This document shows positions 16,832-25,222 of a stretch of 34,946 bases of DNA, piece after piece. The stretch's first letter is position 1. The number at the start of each line of letters is the position of its first letter. The notes beneath the pieces are model-generated. The model was not told the origin of the DNA and made no database searches. It saw nothing but the letters and a program-made list of their open reading frames with translations. The DNA is from JBEBGV01 sp040081265. Lineage in GTDB: Bacteria; Acidobacteriota; Vicinamibacteria; Vicinamibacterales; UBA2999. A program made the position numbers and the translations under genes. Location: assembly GCA_040081265.1 (NCBI GenBank), contig JBEBGV010000050.1, forward strand, positions 1-34,946, read 5' to 3'.

Positions 16832-16910
16832 GCCGCACACGCGTCCTGCGCGCCCGGCCGATCTGTTTCACGTGGCCAGCGCCCCCACGGTCGAGTAGCA
16901 TCCGCAGCAT

Positions 16911-17468
16911 GTGACGTGCGGCGAGACAGACCTGGGCCCCCCTGGCCTGTTGCGCAGCGCCCTACCGGAGCACACTGCCGCCCCCTCGTCGGGTGCCTCG
17001 TCGGTTACGGTGACCGTCAATAGCCCAATCAGGATGGGGCAGACGGCACAGGCCACCGGCACCGCCGCGCTCTCCAATGGGCAGACCCAGTCCATCACCA
17101 CCGGATTCCAGTCGGACCAGCCGGCGATCGCCGCCGTCACGACGGCCGGCGTCGTGTCAGGACTCTCGAACGGCCGCGCCACGATCTTTGTCGTCTCGGG
17201 TGGACGACAGGGCCAGCAGGTCGTCCGCGTGGTCCCCGACTATCAGGGTCGCTGGTCGGGCACACATACTGCCTGGCAGGTCAATTCGGCCCGGGTGGGC
17301 GAGCTGACTGGAGCAATCAATGACATCTGGCGTGTGCAGGGCGTGTCTGGCGAGGGTCGTGTCGGCTACACACTTGTCTCAGCCACCCGAACCAGTGCCA
17401 CGCCATTGACGGCCTCTCGAGATCAGAAGCGTCGCGTGTGGGAGCGCCTGGCAGGCGCCCGCCACTGA
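16911..17468 (+). pseudogene. Bacterial Ig-like (Big_2) domain fragment
   Basis: The open frame encodes 185 residues. Residues ~31-108 (SVTVTVNSPIRMGQTAQATG, then ATTAGVVSGLSNGRATI) are a Big_2-type Ig-like domain, usually found in exported lipoproteins or adhesins of this phylum. A TAG (16896-16898) sits five codons before the GTG start, leaving no room for a signal peptide. The N-terminal TCGETDLGPP looks like the remnant of a lipoprotein Cys plus linker. After WSGTHTAWQV the sequence loses any family resemblance. I read this as the decayed core of a surface protein; a short functional protein cannot be excluded. Confidence 0.5.
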
Positions 17469-17494
17469 CCAGTCCGGGCCACAAGTTGGGGGCC

Positions 17495-17516
17495 GGGTCA
17501 GACCGCCGTCTGACCC
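17495..17516 (-). terminator. Hairpin spanning the end of the Tet-type MFS gene
   Basis: Perfect 9-bp arms GGGTCAGAC / GTCTGACCC enclose a 4-base loop. The stem includes the MFS stop codon (17498-17500). No U-tract follows on the minus strand. It may end that transcript or separate it from the opposing Ig-like fragment. Confidence 0.45.
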
Positions 17517-18724
17517 AGCCCGGGACGGCCCATCGCGCCCTGGCGGCTCGTCGCGGCAAGGATCCAGCCGATCAGCGCCATCAGGCCGGCCAGCCATGCC
17601 CACTCGCCAAGCAGTTCGCGCTGGATCAGGATGCCCGCGGCGATCGGCGCGACAATGGATGCCATCGACGTCAACGCCTGCGCGATGCCGAGCACGACAC
17701 CCTGCTCATGGCGGTCGGCCTCGTGTGTGATCAGGCTGGTCAGGGCCGGGCGCAGCACGCCGTTGCCGAAGCCTGACAGGATGGCGGTGACAAACAGCAG
17801 AGCCGTGGACGTCACCCACCCAAGCATCGCGTAGCCGACGGCGACTGACAGAAAACCGGCCAGGACCAGCGGCGCTTCGCCGAACCGTCGGACCAGCCGG
17901 CCGATGAACGCACCCTGGAGCACGATACCGAACAGACCCACGGCGGCGAAGATGTAGCCGATCTCACGCGGCCCGAACGGCTGTCCCTGCCAGGTAAACC
18001 GCCGTTCAGCGAACAGCGCGAAGCCCGAGATGAACATCGAAAACGAGAGCATGAAGAAGAGAAACTGGAGCAGCCGGCTGCGCAGCCGCGGACGCGCGAA
18101 GTACTGCGCATAGGTCGCGGCCTTGAATGCCGCCCACCGGTCGCCGCCGGGAATCGCATTCCCTCCGCCGCCGCGCAGCAGCGTCGCCGTGCACAGCACG
18201 CTCGTCGCCGACATCACGGCCGCCAGGTAAATGGGTGCGGTGAGACCATATCGCGCCGACAGCAGGCCGGTGACCGCGGGGCCGATGAAGAAGCCAAGCC
18301 CGAATGCGATGCCGATGAGACCAAACGAGCGTGCGCGGTCCTCCGGGCTGGTGTTGTCGGCGATGTACGCCTGGGCAAGCGTCAGATTGCCCGCGGTGGC
18401 GCCATCAATCATGCGCGACAGGAAGATCATCCACAGGGCAGTGGCCTTGGCGAGGACGATGAAGCCGATGAAGGTCCCGATCTGGCTCAGGATCAGCATC
18501 GGCTTGCGGCCCGTGCGATCGGAGGCGTGCCCGATCAGCGGGCCCGACACGAGCTGACACGCCGCAAACACGGTGATGAGGAGCGTCGCCTGCAGCGGTG
18601 TCGCGTCGAACGTTTCGGCATAGATGGCGAGGAGCGGGATGACGAGCGTCATCCCGAACACATCCACCAGCACGATCAGGAATACGGGCAGCAGCGACGC
18701 CCGTTCAGGGGTCTCCGCGTTCAC
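17498..18724 (-). CDS. MFS transporter of the tetracycline-efflux (TetA/TCR) type
   Basis: 408 residues with about 12 hydrophobic segments. The opening LPVFLIVLVDVFGMTLVIPLL, motif A GHASDRTGRKPML and the helix-4 region MIDGATAGNLTLAQAYIAD resemble TetA and multidrug DHA1 antiporters. Such proteins exchange protons for a drug or metabolite across the inner membrane. Resistance is not shown, and many chromosomal homologues have no known substrate. The GTG start (18724) shares one base with the TAG stop of the isocitrate dehydrogenase gene (TAGTG), so it is probably co-translated with it. Confidence 0.85.
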   Translation of the reverse strand: MNAETPERASLLPVFLIVLVDVFGMTLVIPLLAIYAETFDATPLQATLLITVFAACQLVSGPLIGHASDRTGRKPMLILSQIGTFIGFIVLAKATALWMIFLSRMIDGATAGNLTLAQAYIADNTSPEDRARSFGLIGIAFGLGFFIGPAVTGLLSARYGLTAPIYLAAVMSATSVLCTATLLRGGGGNAIPGGDRWAAFKAATYAQYFARPRLRSRLLQFLFFMLSFSMFISGFALFAERRFTWQGQPFGPREIGYIFAAVGLFGIVLQGAFIGRLVRRFGEAPLVLAGFLSVAVGYAMLGWVTSTALLFVTAILSGFGNGVLRPALTSLITHEADRHEQGVVLGIAQALTSMASIVAPIAAGILIQRELLGEWAWLAGLMALIGWILAATSRQGAMGRPGLGQTAV

Positions 18725-19938
18725 TACGCCATCCGGGCGCGCAGCTCGGAATCGATAGCGTCCATGAACGCGTCAGTCGACAGGTACTGATGGTCAGGCG
18801 CGATCAGGATCGCCAGATCCTTCGTCATCCGACCCGACTCGACGACGTCGACACAGACTTTTTCGAGCGTCTCGGCGAACCGCACGACGTCGGGCGTGTT
18901 GTCGAACTTGCCCCTGTACTGCAGCCCCCGCGTCCACGCGTAGATTGACGCAATCGGGTTGGTCGAGGTTGGCTTGCCCTGCTGGTGCATCCGGTAGTGT
19001 CGCGTCACGGTGCCGTGCGCGGCTTCGGCTTCGACGGACTTGCCGTCGGGGGACATCAGCACCGAGGTCATCAGGCCGAGCGACCCATAGCCCTGCGCCA
19101 CCGTGTCGGACTGGACATCCCCGTCGTAGTTCTTGCACGCCCAGAGATAGCCGCCATTCCACTTCAGGTTCGACGCGACCATGTCGTCGATCAGGCGATG
19201 CTCGTAGGTCAGACCCTTGGCTTCGAAAGCCGACTTGAACTCGGCCTCGAACACCCGCTCGAATGTCTGCTTGAACGCGCCATCGTAGACCTTGAGGATG
19301 GTGTTCTTGGTCGACAGATACACGGGATAGTTCCGGCCGAGCGCATACGTGAAACACGCGCGGGCAAAACCTTCGATCGAGGCATCGAGGTTGAACATTC
19401 CGATCGCCACGCCACTGCCCTTGGTCTTGATGATCTCGCGCTCGATGGCGTCGCCGCCCCCGTCTGGAGTCCAGCTGATCTTCACCGTGCCCGCGCCGGG
19501 GAACTTGAAGTCCTGAGCCCGATACTGATCGCCGAAGCCGTGGCGTGCCACGACGACAGGCTTGTCCCAGTGAGGCACGAGGCGCGGCACGTTGCGGCAG
19601 ATGATCGGCTCGCGGAAAATCGTGCCATCGAGGATGTTGCGGATGGTCCCGTTCGGGGACCGCCACATCTGCTTCAGCCCGAACTCCTTCACTCGCGCTT
19701 CGTCCGGGGTGATGGTGGCGCACTTCACGGCCACGCCGTACTTCCTGGTGGCCTCGGCCGAGTCAATCGTGATCTGGTCGCTGGTCCGGTCGCGCGCTTC
19801 GACGCCGAGGTCGAAGTACTTCAGGTCGATGTCGAGGTACGGCAGAATCAGCTGTTCGCGAATCTTCTGCCAGATGATGCGTGTCATCTCGTCGCCGTCC
19901 ATTTCGACGACGGGGTTTGCGACCTTGATCTTGGCCAT
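18724..19938 (-). CDS. icd: NADP-dependent isocitrate dehydrogenase, eukaryote-like type
   Basis: 404 residues from ATG 19938. Converts isocitrate to 2-oxoglutarate and CO2 in the TCA cycle, reducing NADP. Diagnostic segments: VEMDGDEMTRIIW near the N-terminus, SPNGTIRNILDGTIFREPI, the metal/substrate region LIDDMVASNLKWNGGYLWACKNYDGDVQSD, and AAHGTVTRHYR followed by STNPIASIYAW. These place it with the homodimeric eukaryote-like type, not the E. coli Icd type. Two adjacent ATGs exist (19941, 19938); the second is chosen because AGGAG (19943-19947) is better spaced and homologues begin MAKIKV. The stop overlaps the next gene's start by one base. The 2-oxoglutarate it makes is a substrate of the gltB product, but the genes are far apart. 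Confidence 0.96.
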   Translation of the reverse strand: MAKIKVANPVVEMDGDEMTRIIWQKIREQLILPYLDIDLKYFDLGVEARDRTSDQITIDSAEATRKYGVAVKCATITPDEARVKEFGLKQMWRSPNGTIRNILDGTIFREPIICRNVPRLVPHWDKPVVVARHGFGDQYRAQDFKFPGAGTVKISWTPDGGGDAIEREIIKTKGSGVAIGMFNLDASIEGFARACFTYALGRNYPVYLSTKNTILKVYDGAFKQTFERVFEAEFKSAFEAKGLTYEHRLIDDMVASNLKWNGGYLWACKNYDGDVQSDTVAQGYGSLGLMTSVLMSPDGKSVEAEAAHGTVTRHYRMHQQGKPTSTNPIASIYAWTRGLQYRGKFDNTPDVVRFAETLEKVCVDVVESGRMTKDLAILIAPDHQYLSTDAFMDAIDSELRARMA

Positions 19939-20129
19939 CATGCTCCTGAAAACGTGTCGGGCCGCTGGGGCGGGAGCCCGGTGCCGGGTACTCCGTTCCC
20001 GCGGGAGTCATACCCGCGCCAGCGGGGCGCGGAACAAACTCTGAATTATAGCGTGGAGTTTATGTGCAGGCCTGAACCTCGGCCAGGGCAGGGGCGCGCG
20101 GCGGGGAGGACAACGGAGCCAGTTCGGCG

Positions 20130-20135
20130 TATATT
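20130..20135 (+). promoter_or_regulatory. -10-like TATATT next to the HEAT-like gene start
   Basis: TATATT ends 7 nt before GTG 20143. No Shine-Dalgarno occurs in between, so the message could be leaderless. Confidence 0.4.
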
Positions 20136-20142
20136 GTCGCGC

Positions 20143-21051
20143 GTGAGACTGTCAGCCCCCATCGTCGTCGCCGCCATCGCCGCCGCCGTGAGCCTGGCGA
20201 TTCCCACCCATGCGCGTGCCCAGGGCGAGGAGCTTCGCGTCCGTCGCGAAGCCGTCCTTTCGGTCCTGCGCACGCCAGAGCGCGGCACGATGGCGGAGAT
20301 TGCCCGTGTTCGGGGCGCAGCCCTTGGCGCGCTGGCCTTTGACGCGCTTCCCATCGCGCATCAATTCATTGCCGACGAAGCCCTCGGCACCGACGCCGCC
20401 TATGCCATGCTCGGCGCGGACGAGACACGCGCGCTGTCCCTGATCTTCGAGTCGATCCCCCAGTCCGGCCCGAACATCCAGCGCATCGCGTACACCTGGT
20501 TTCTCGACCGCTATGCTGCCCTTGCGGACACGACCAAGGCGGCCGCACGCGGCGCGGCCCTCCGCACGCTCGAGCCGGTTCGGTCCACTGCCAATGCGGA
20601 GGCGGCCCTGTATGTGATCGGCCTGACGGGTTCACGCGCCGACCTTCCCGTACTCGAGTTCCATGCGGTGAACTTCAGGACGGGAAGCCGCGGCATGCGC
20701 GACGCCAGCCATGCGGCGCTGCTCCGCATCGGTTCACCGGCACATCTCGATCGCATCCTGCTGGAACTCGCCCGTCCACTCGAGCCAACTGCAACCTACC
20801 AGCAGGGTGTCGCGCTCACATTGGCGCTGCAGAAGGCGGGATTCTCCGGCCGCACTGAACTGGTGCCAGCCATTTGCGGACATCTCGGCGACATGCCGCT
20901 CCGCGAGATCGACATCCACGTCGACACCGGTCGTTCCGCTCGTCTGGCACTGAACGCCATCGTTGACGGGGTGAGCGTGACCCACCTGTCGTCCGGTGTG
21001 CGCAGCGCTGAGGACTGGACCATGTACTGCGCTGACGCGTCGCGCCGATGA
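20143..21051 (+). CDS. Secreted helical-repeat (HEAT-like) protein of unknown function
   Basis: 302 residues. I do not recognise a named family. The start is GTG 20143 because it opens a signal peptide (RLSAPIVVAAIAAAVSLAI, cleavage near ARAQ at residue 27) and follows a TATATT element. The same frame stays open back to 18985, but only as the antisense of isocitrate dehydrogenase. The mature protein is mostly amphipathic helices in pairs (for example AALYVIGLTGSRADLPVLEF and DASHAALLRIGSPAHLDRIL), which resembles HEAT/armadillo scaffolds. A single late Cys pair (ICGHLG, YCADAS) is present. It stands alone, so no role can be assigned. Confidence 0.75.
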   Translation: MRLSAPIVVAAIAAAVSLAIPTHARAQGEELRVRREAVLSVLRTPERGTMAEIARVRGAALGALAFDALPIAHQFIADEALGTDAAYAMLGADETRALSLIFESIPQSGPNIQRIAYTWFLDRYAALADTTKAAARGAALRTLEPVRSTANAEAALYVIGLTGSRADLPVLEFHAVNFRTGSRGMRDASHAALLRIGSPAHLDRILLELARPLEPTATYQQGVALTLALQKAGFSGRTELVPAICGHLGDMPLREIDIHVDTGRSARLALNAIVDGVSVTHLSSGVRSAEDWTMYCADASRR

Positions 21052-21202
21052 CGCGCTGACCGCCCCCCGCCCGCGACATCACCCCCACGCCCTGCACGGA
21101 TCTGCCTCGGCCCACCCTCGGTCAGGGCCGTGATATGACGTGAAATAACTATCAAGACGCCTGCGCCGGGCCCGATTGCACTGGGTATAGGACGCTCCAC
21201 AG

Positions 21203-22012
21203 GTGACCAAGACCGCGCTCATCGCCGATGACGACAGCTCTGTCAGGAGCATGCTCGGCCGTCTGCTTCGCCCGCTGGGCTGGCACACGGTCGAGGTCGC
21301 CGACGGCTGCTCAGCGGTCGAAAAGCTCTCGTCGATGCACATCGACCTGATGGTGCTGGATCAGCGCATGCCTCAGCTGACCGGCACTGAGGTCCTCAGC
21401 ATCATTCGCCATTCCGCGACGCACGCCGACCTTCCCGTGATGGTGGTCACCGGGGCTTCCGATCCGGAAACGTCGGAAGCCATGCTGTCACTGGGCGTGA
21501 CTGACTACCTCGTCAAGCCGCTTCGTCCTGAATTTGTCCGCGAGCGCCTGTCACGGATGGACCGGATGGTTCGCGCCACAGTTCCCAAGCATCGGCTGAA
21601 CGGCGGCCAGGAACGACCGATGGATGGCAGCGTTCTCGTCGTCGTGGACGCCGACGCCGAACATCGCAGCTTTATCAGCTCGGCTCTCACCGGGCGATAT
21701 GAAGTGCTCGAAGTGCCGTCGGCCGTGGCCGCACTCCGCGCGTGCATCGTCGCCCACCCGTCAATCTTCATCCTGGGTTCTGACGTCGGCCTCATGACCC
21801 CGGAGTTCCTGGTGAAGAAGCTGCGAGAGCGACGGGAGCTGGCTGCGGCGCGCATCCTGCTGGTGACGGCACAGACGCGAGGGGCGGATGCGACCCCCTT
21901 TGACGGCATCATCACGAAGACGCTCGTGAAGAGTGAGTTCAGCGAGCAGTTCGACCGAATCTTCTGCCCGGCGCCTGAGACCGGCGAGATCGTCTCGAAC
22001 GCAGCGAACTAG
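21203..22012 (+). CDS. Response regulator with two receiver domains
   Basis: 269 residues. REC1 (3-120) is complete: acidic pocket D9-D11, phospho-acceptor Asp53 (VLDQRMP), Thr83 and Lys105 (YLVKP). REC2 (143-255) has VVVDADAEHR and Lys239, but the beta-3 end reads LGSDVGLMTP, so the acceptor (perhaps Asp194) is displaced and phosphorylation is doubtful. There is no DNA-binding or enzymatic output domain, so it likely acts by protein contacts, for example in a phosphorelay. No histidine kinase is in the window. The start is GTG 21203 with a TATAGG 11 nt upstream. Its TAG overlaps the stop of the opposing LuxR-type gene within CTAG. Confidence 0.85.
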   Translation: MTKTALIADDDSSVRSMLGRLLRPLGWHTVEVADGCSAVEKLSSMHIDLMVLDQRMPQLTGTEVLSIIRHSATHADLPVMVVTGASDPETSEAMLSLGVTDYLVKPLRPEFVRERLSRMDRMVRATVPKHRLNGGQERPMDGSVLVVVDADAEHRSFISSALTGRYEVLEVPSAVAALRACIVAHPSIFILGSDVGLMTPEFLVKKLRERRELAAARILLVTAQTRGADATPFDGIITKTLVKSEFSEQFDRIFCPAPETGEIVSNAAN

Positions 22013-22680
22013 ACGATCGGCACCTGTCTGGTGAGCCGAAGCATCAGGCTCAAGAGCTCGGCGGCCGAGTGCACCCGCAGCTTCCTGAAGATTGACTTCA
22101 AATGGTTGTGCACCGTGTGCGGACTGCGCTGACGCTTCAGCGCCACCGCGTGCGCCGACGGGGTCTCGATGAGGTCACGGATGATCTGCCACTCCCGGCC
22201 GGACAGTTCGGCAAAGCCCGGGGGCATTGCGGTGCCGCTGGCGGCCACCGGAGGCAACAAGCGGCCACGGTCCTGAAGGACGCCGCCCGGCAGGTCATGT
22301 CCCCACGTCCTCCTGGACAGGGCCGACAGGACGCTGGACACGACTCCCGGCAGGTCGTGCAGCCCGGGCCGGTTGACGTCGCCTGCCAATCCGCCCGAAG
22401 GCGTTCGTGCTCGAAAGTCGGGGTCCCCGCTCATCGAAAACACGACGACCGGAACGCCGTAAAGGCGGCGAAGCCAGTCCGCGGTCTCGATCCCATTGGG
22501 CTCCGAGGCGATGTCGGCGTCGACGACCGCAAGCGCGAAGTTCTGCGAATGGGCTCGTCTCAGGGCTTCCAGGCCCCCGCGAACAGCCTCGGGAACGAGG
22601 CCGCCTTGGGTCAACTGCTGGCAGACGAACGTAGCGGTAGCGTCGTTATCTTCAACGACAAGGACCCTTTGGGGAATCAT
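22009..22680 (-). CDS. Response regulator, REC plus LuxR-type HTH
   Basis: 223 residues from ATG 22680, chosen because RVLVVEDND follows at once and AGGA lies a few bases upstream; a longer frame from 22800 adds only unrelated residues. REC (4-120): acidic pair E10/D11, phospho-acceptor Asp54 (AVVDADI), Ser82 and an Arg (R104) where receivers normally have the invariant Lys. The C-terminal HTH (155-218) has LSGREWQIIRDLI and TVHNHLKSIFRKLRV, the NarL/FixJ recognition pattern. It should bind DNA as a dimer. The missing Lys may alter phospho-signalling. It converges on the dual-REC gene; its targets and kinase are unknown. Confidence 0.85.
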   Translation of the reverse strand: MIPQRVLVVEDNDATATFVCQQLTQGGLVPEAVRGGLEALRRAHSQNFALAVVDADIASEPNGIETADWLRRLYGVPVVVFSMSGDPDFRARTPSGGLAGDVNRPGLHDLPGVVSSVLSALSRRTWGHDLPGGVLQDRGRLLPPVAASGTAMPPGFAELSGREWQIIRDLIETPSAHAVALKRQRSPHTVHNHLKSIFRKLRVHSAAELLSLMLRLTRQVPIV

Positions 22681-22824
22681 CGCGTCCTGAGGTTCGGTTG
22701 TGGGTCGGTTCGCGGCACAAGGCCGCCTGCTCTCACAGAAGGCTGAACGTTGAGATGAGCTCTTTTGTACACATGAACCGCATCCATGGAAACAGCCCAA
22801 TCAGGCTATGAGCAGCCCGTACGC

Positions 22825-22830
22825 TATCCT
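22825..22830 (+). promoter_or_regulatory. -10-like TATCCT next to the MBL gene start
   Basis: TATCCT is followed by six C residues and then ATG 22837, with no purine-rich Shine-Dalgarno. A leaderless message is possible; the hexamer is a weaker match than others in the window. Confidence 0.3.
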
Positions 22831-22836
22831 CCCCCC

Positions 22837-23808
22837 ATGCGAAGCCCGTCTGCCGCATTGTTGCTCGCAGTGGCGTGCCTCACACTGGGTAGTTCTGCCC
22901 TCGTGGAGGCCCAGATCGTGCGGACCGCTGACGCCACCGTGCGTGGTCTCCGCGAGAGCGACTTTCCCCGGCTTGTAACCCTGGCGGAGAACGTCTACGC
23001 CTACGAAGACCTGAACGGCGATCTGAACGGCAACCTCGCGTTCACGACCAACAGCCTGATCGTCGTCACCACCGACGGGGTCGTCGTGGTTGACGGCCAG
23101 GGCAGCGTGGCAAAGACGCGGCGCCTGGTCGAGCGCATCAGGGCGCTCACGCCGCAACCGATCCGCTACGTCATCATCGGCGCCGATCACGGCGATCACA
23201 TCGCTGGCAACAGTGCCTTTCCGGCTGGTGTCACGTTCATCGCCCACCCGACATCGAGGAGCGTGATTGAACGTGCGGCGGCGGCCCGAACGCCGCAGGC
23301 GACGGCGGCACCGGTGCCGGTACCACAGGAAACCGTCGCCGACAGGCGGACCCTCACCCTCGGTGCCACGGAACTGCAGGTCCTCTTTCTCGGGCGTGCC
23401 CACACGGGCGGCGACCTGCAGGTGTTTCTGCCTCGCGAAGGCATTCTGTTCATGAGCGAGGTCTTCTTCAACAGGCTCTATCCGTCGGTTGGCGGCAACC
23501 GGAGCGGTCGTCCAATCGAGTGGCTCGAGACCATCAAGAAGGCCGAAGCGATGCGGGCAAGGATGTACGTGCCCAATCACGGCTTCGTCGACAGCCGGGA
23601 CGTCCTCAACGAGGAACTGGTCAACTTCAGGCGCGCGCTCGAGAATCTTGTGGCCGAGGGCCGCCGTCTGCATGCGGCAAAGGTCCCGCTGGAGACGGCC
23701 TACCGGACGATCAACCTGGGCGAATTCCAGTACTGGTATCGCGCCGCCAACAACATGCCAGATGCCCTTCGACAGGTGTATCAGGAGCTCGACGGCACGC
23801 TGCCGTAA
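22837..23808 (+). CDS. Secreted metallo-beta-lactamase-fold hydrolase with altered metal motif
   Basis: 323 residues. ATG 22837 opens a clear signal peptide (MRSPSAALLLAVACLTL, cleavage near VEAQ); an upstream in-frame ATG at 22786 would add a hydrophilic extension and is rejected. The fold shows NSLIVVTTDGVVVVDGQG and the metal loop ADHGDH (116-121), where the first His of HxHxDH is Ala116. Further ligands are His189 (AHTGGD), Glu208 in place of the usual Asp, and His248 (NHG). The Zn1 site is thus incomplete, so a mononuclear enzyme or different chemistry is possible. The transporter gene follows after 5 nt, so the two are likely co-expressed. Substrate unknown; beta-lactamase activity should not be assumed. 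Confidence 0.8.
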   Translation: MRSPSAALLLAVACLTLGSSALVEAQIVRTADATVRGLRESDFPRLVTLAENVYAYEDLNGDLNGNLAFTTNSLIVVTTDGVVVVDGQGSVAKTRRLVERIRALTPQPIRYVIIGADHGDHIAGNSAFPAGVTFIAHPTSRSVIERAAAARTPQATAAPVPVPQETVADRRTLTLGATELQVLFLGRAHTGGDLQVFLPREGILFMSEVFFNRLYPSVGGNRSGRPIEWLETIKKAEAMRARMYVPNHGFVDSRDVLNEELVNFRRALENLVAEGRRLHAAKVPLETAYRTINLGEFQYWYRAANNMPDALRQVYQELDGTLP

Positions 23809-23813
23809 CCACC

Positions 23814-25121
23814 ATGGCCAACGAAGCCGTCGCAGAAATCAGCGCTCCACCGGTCACCCCACCACGCATCAGTGAAGACTGGATGGCGGTGCTCATCGGT
23901 GGAGCCCTCGTAGCCCTCGTGGTCTTCGGTCTGCGCCCGGGACTCCCCCGCTTTGCCTGGTCGTCCGGTGCGACCCTCGCGGGAAGTGTGCTGTCTGCGC
24001 CAAACCTGATCGCATCTCTCGGCCTCGGGCTGCTGCTCTTCATCACAGCCACCGGAGGCGCCGCCGTGATGGGCGTGCGCCTGGGCCCGTTTGCCCGCGG
24101 TTTCCCCCTCATCTATGCCCTCGCCTGGCTCGCGCAAGTCATCGCCGGGCATGCGAGTGCGGCTGCCTACGGGTTGGAGTATGTGCTGTTCGCGCTCCTC
24201 ATTGGTCTTGTGCTGGGTCACACCACACCGCTCAGGTCCTGGTTCCGCGAAGCCGTACAGGCCGAGTACTTCATCAAGATAGGGCTGGTGATCCTGGGAG
24301 CCACGGTGGTGTTCAGGGAGCTGGTCGGTGCCGGCTTTGTCGGCATCGTGCAGGCAGTGGTTGTCGTGATCAGCGTCTGGTTTTTCAGCTTCTGGCTGTG
24401 CCGGCGTCTGCGGGTGGACGACGAGTTCGCCGCGCTGCTGTCGTCGGCTGTCTCGATCTGCGGTGTGTCGGCCGCCATCGCCGCCTGCGGCGCCATCCAG
24501 GGCGATCGGAAGAAGCTGTCCTATGTGACCTCCCTGGTCCTTGTCGTCGCCGTCCCGATGATGGTCGTGATGCCGTGGATCGCGCGCGCGAGCGGTATGC
24601 CTGAGGCCGTCGCCGGAGCATGGCTTGGCGGCACCCTCGATACGAGCGCAGCGGTCGTGGCCGCGGGCGAGATGATCAGCGACCAGGCGCGAAACGCCGC
24701 CGTCGTCGTCAAGCTGTCGCAGAACGTCCTCATTGGCGTCGCCGCGTTCCTGTTGACCCTCTGGTGGTCGATGAAGAAGAACGACGGCCGGCAGGCTTCA
24801 GGATTCGCGGTGATCTGGGAACGGTTCCCGAAGTTTGTGCTGGGCTTCCTGGCCGTCTCCTTTCTGTTCTCCTTTGCCCTCGACGCCCAGGCCATCACCG
24901 CGACACGGGGCGCCCTGACTGCCATCCGGACCGCCTGGTTCGGCATGGCGTTCGTCTGCATCGGGCTGGAAACGTCGGTCGGGGATCTGGTGTCTACCGA
25001 CGAGGGGCGTCCGGCGCTGGCGTTTCTAGGCGGCCAGACGTTCAACATCGTGGTCACCCTCCTCATGGCCTGGCTGCTTTTCGGGGGCTTGCTGTTCGCC
25101 CCGCCCCGCTTCGGGGGATAG
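23814..25121 (+). CDS. YeiH-family (UPF0324) putative sulfate exporter
   Basis: 435 residues with about 10-11 hydrophobic segments. ATG 23814, 5 nt after the MBL stop, is chosen; the frame is open further upstream only through the MBL gene out of phase. Conserved YeiH-type segments: EYFIKIGLVILGATVVF, SVSICGVSAAIAACGAI, and AWLGGTLDTSAAVVAAGEM, then KLSQNVLIGV. The family is annotated as putative sulfate exporters mainly by similarity, and the transported ion is not proven. At 435 residues it is longer than E. coli YeiH (~350), with extra N-terminal helices. A good terminator lies 50 nt downstream. Confidence 0.88.
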   Translation: MANEAVAEISAPPVTPPRISEDWMAVLIGGALVALVVFGLRPGLPRFAWSSGATLAGSVLSAPNLIASLGLGLLLFITATGGAAVMGVRLGPFARGFPLIYALAWLAQVIAGHASAAAYGLEYVLFALLIGLVLGHTTPLRSWFREAVQAEYFIKIGLVILGATVVFRELVGAGFVGIVQAVVVVISVWFFSFWLCRRLRVDDEFAALLSSAVSICGVSAAIAACGAIQGDRKKLSYVTSLVLVVAVPMMVVMPWIARASGMPEAVAGAWLGGTLDTSAAVVAAGEMISDQARNAAVVVKLSQNVLIGVAAFLLTLWWSMKKNDGRQASGFAVIWERFPKFVLGFLAVSFLFSFALDAQAITATRGALTAIRTAWFGMAFVCIGLETSVGDLVSTDEGRPALAFLGGQTFNIVVTLLMAWLLFGGLLFAPPRFGG

Positions 25122-25170
25122 GGCTCGTCGACATCCGGTCGAGATCGCCGCTTCAGGTTCAACGAAAAAA

Positions 25171-25197
25171 GGGGACGGGCCTGCATGGCCGTCCCCC
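25171..25197. terminator. Rho-independent terminator after the YeiH-family gene
   Basis: A 10-bp GC-rich stem with one bulged G (arms around GGGGACGG and CCGTCCCC, loop TGCAT at 25182-25186) is preceded by AAAAAA and followed by TTCTTCT. It can stop the plus-strand transporter transcript and, through the A-run read as U's, the tRNA transcript from the other side. Confidence 0.8.
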
Positions 25198-25222
25198 TTC
25201 TTCTACCTAGTGAAGCAAATAG

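Noticed and set aside
17498..18724. Calling the Tet-type MFS a tetracycline-resistance gene
   Set aside because: Similarity is at family level only, the gene is coupled to icd, and no mobile element or regulator of the TetR type is adjacent.
19981..20040. GC palindrome (TCCCGCGGGA, 19997-20006) upstream of icd
   Set aside because: Short, GC-only and compatible with several weak folds; not enough to call an operator or terminator.
18985..20142. Plus-strand frame running into the HEAT-like gene
   Set aside because: It is the antisense of isocitrate dehydrogenase and merely stays open until the real signal peptide at 20143.
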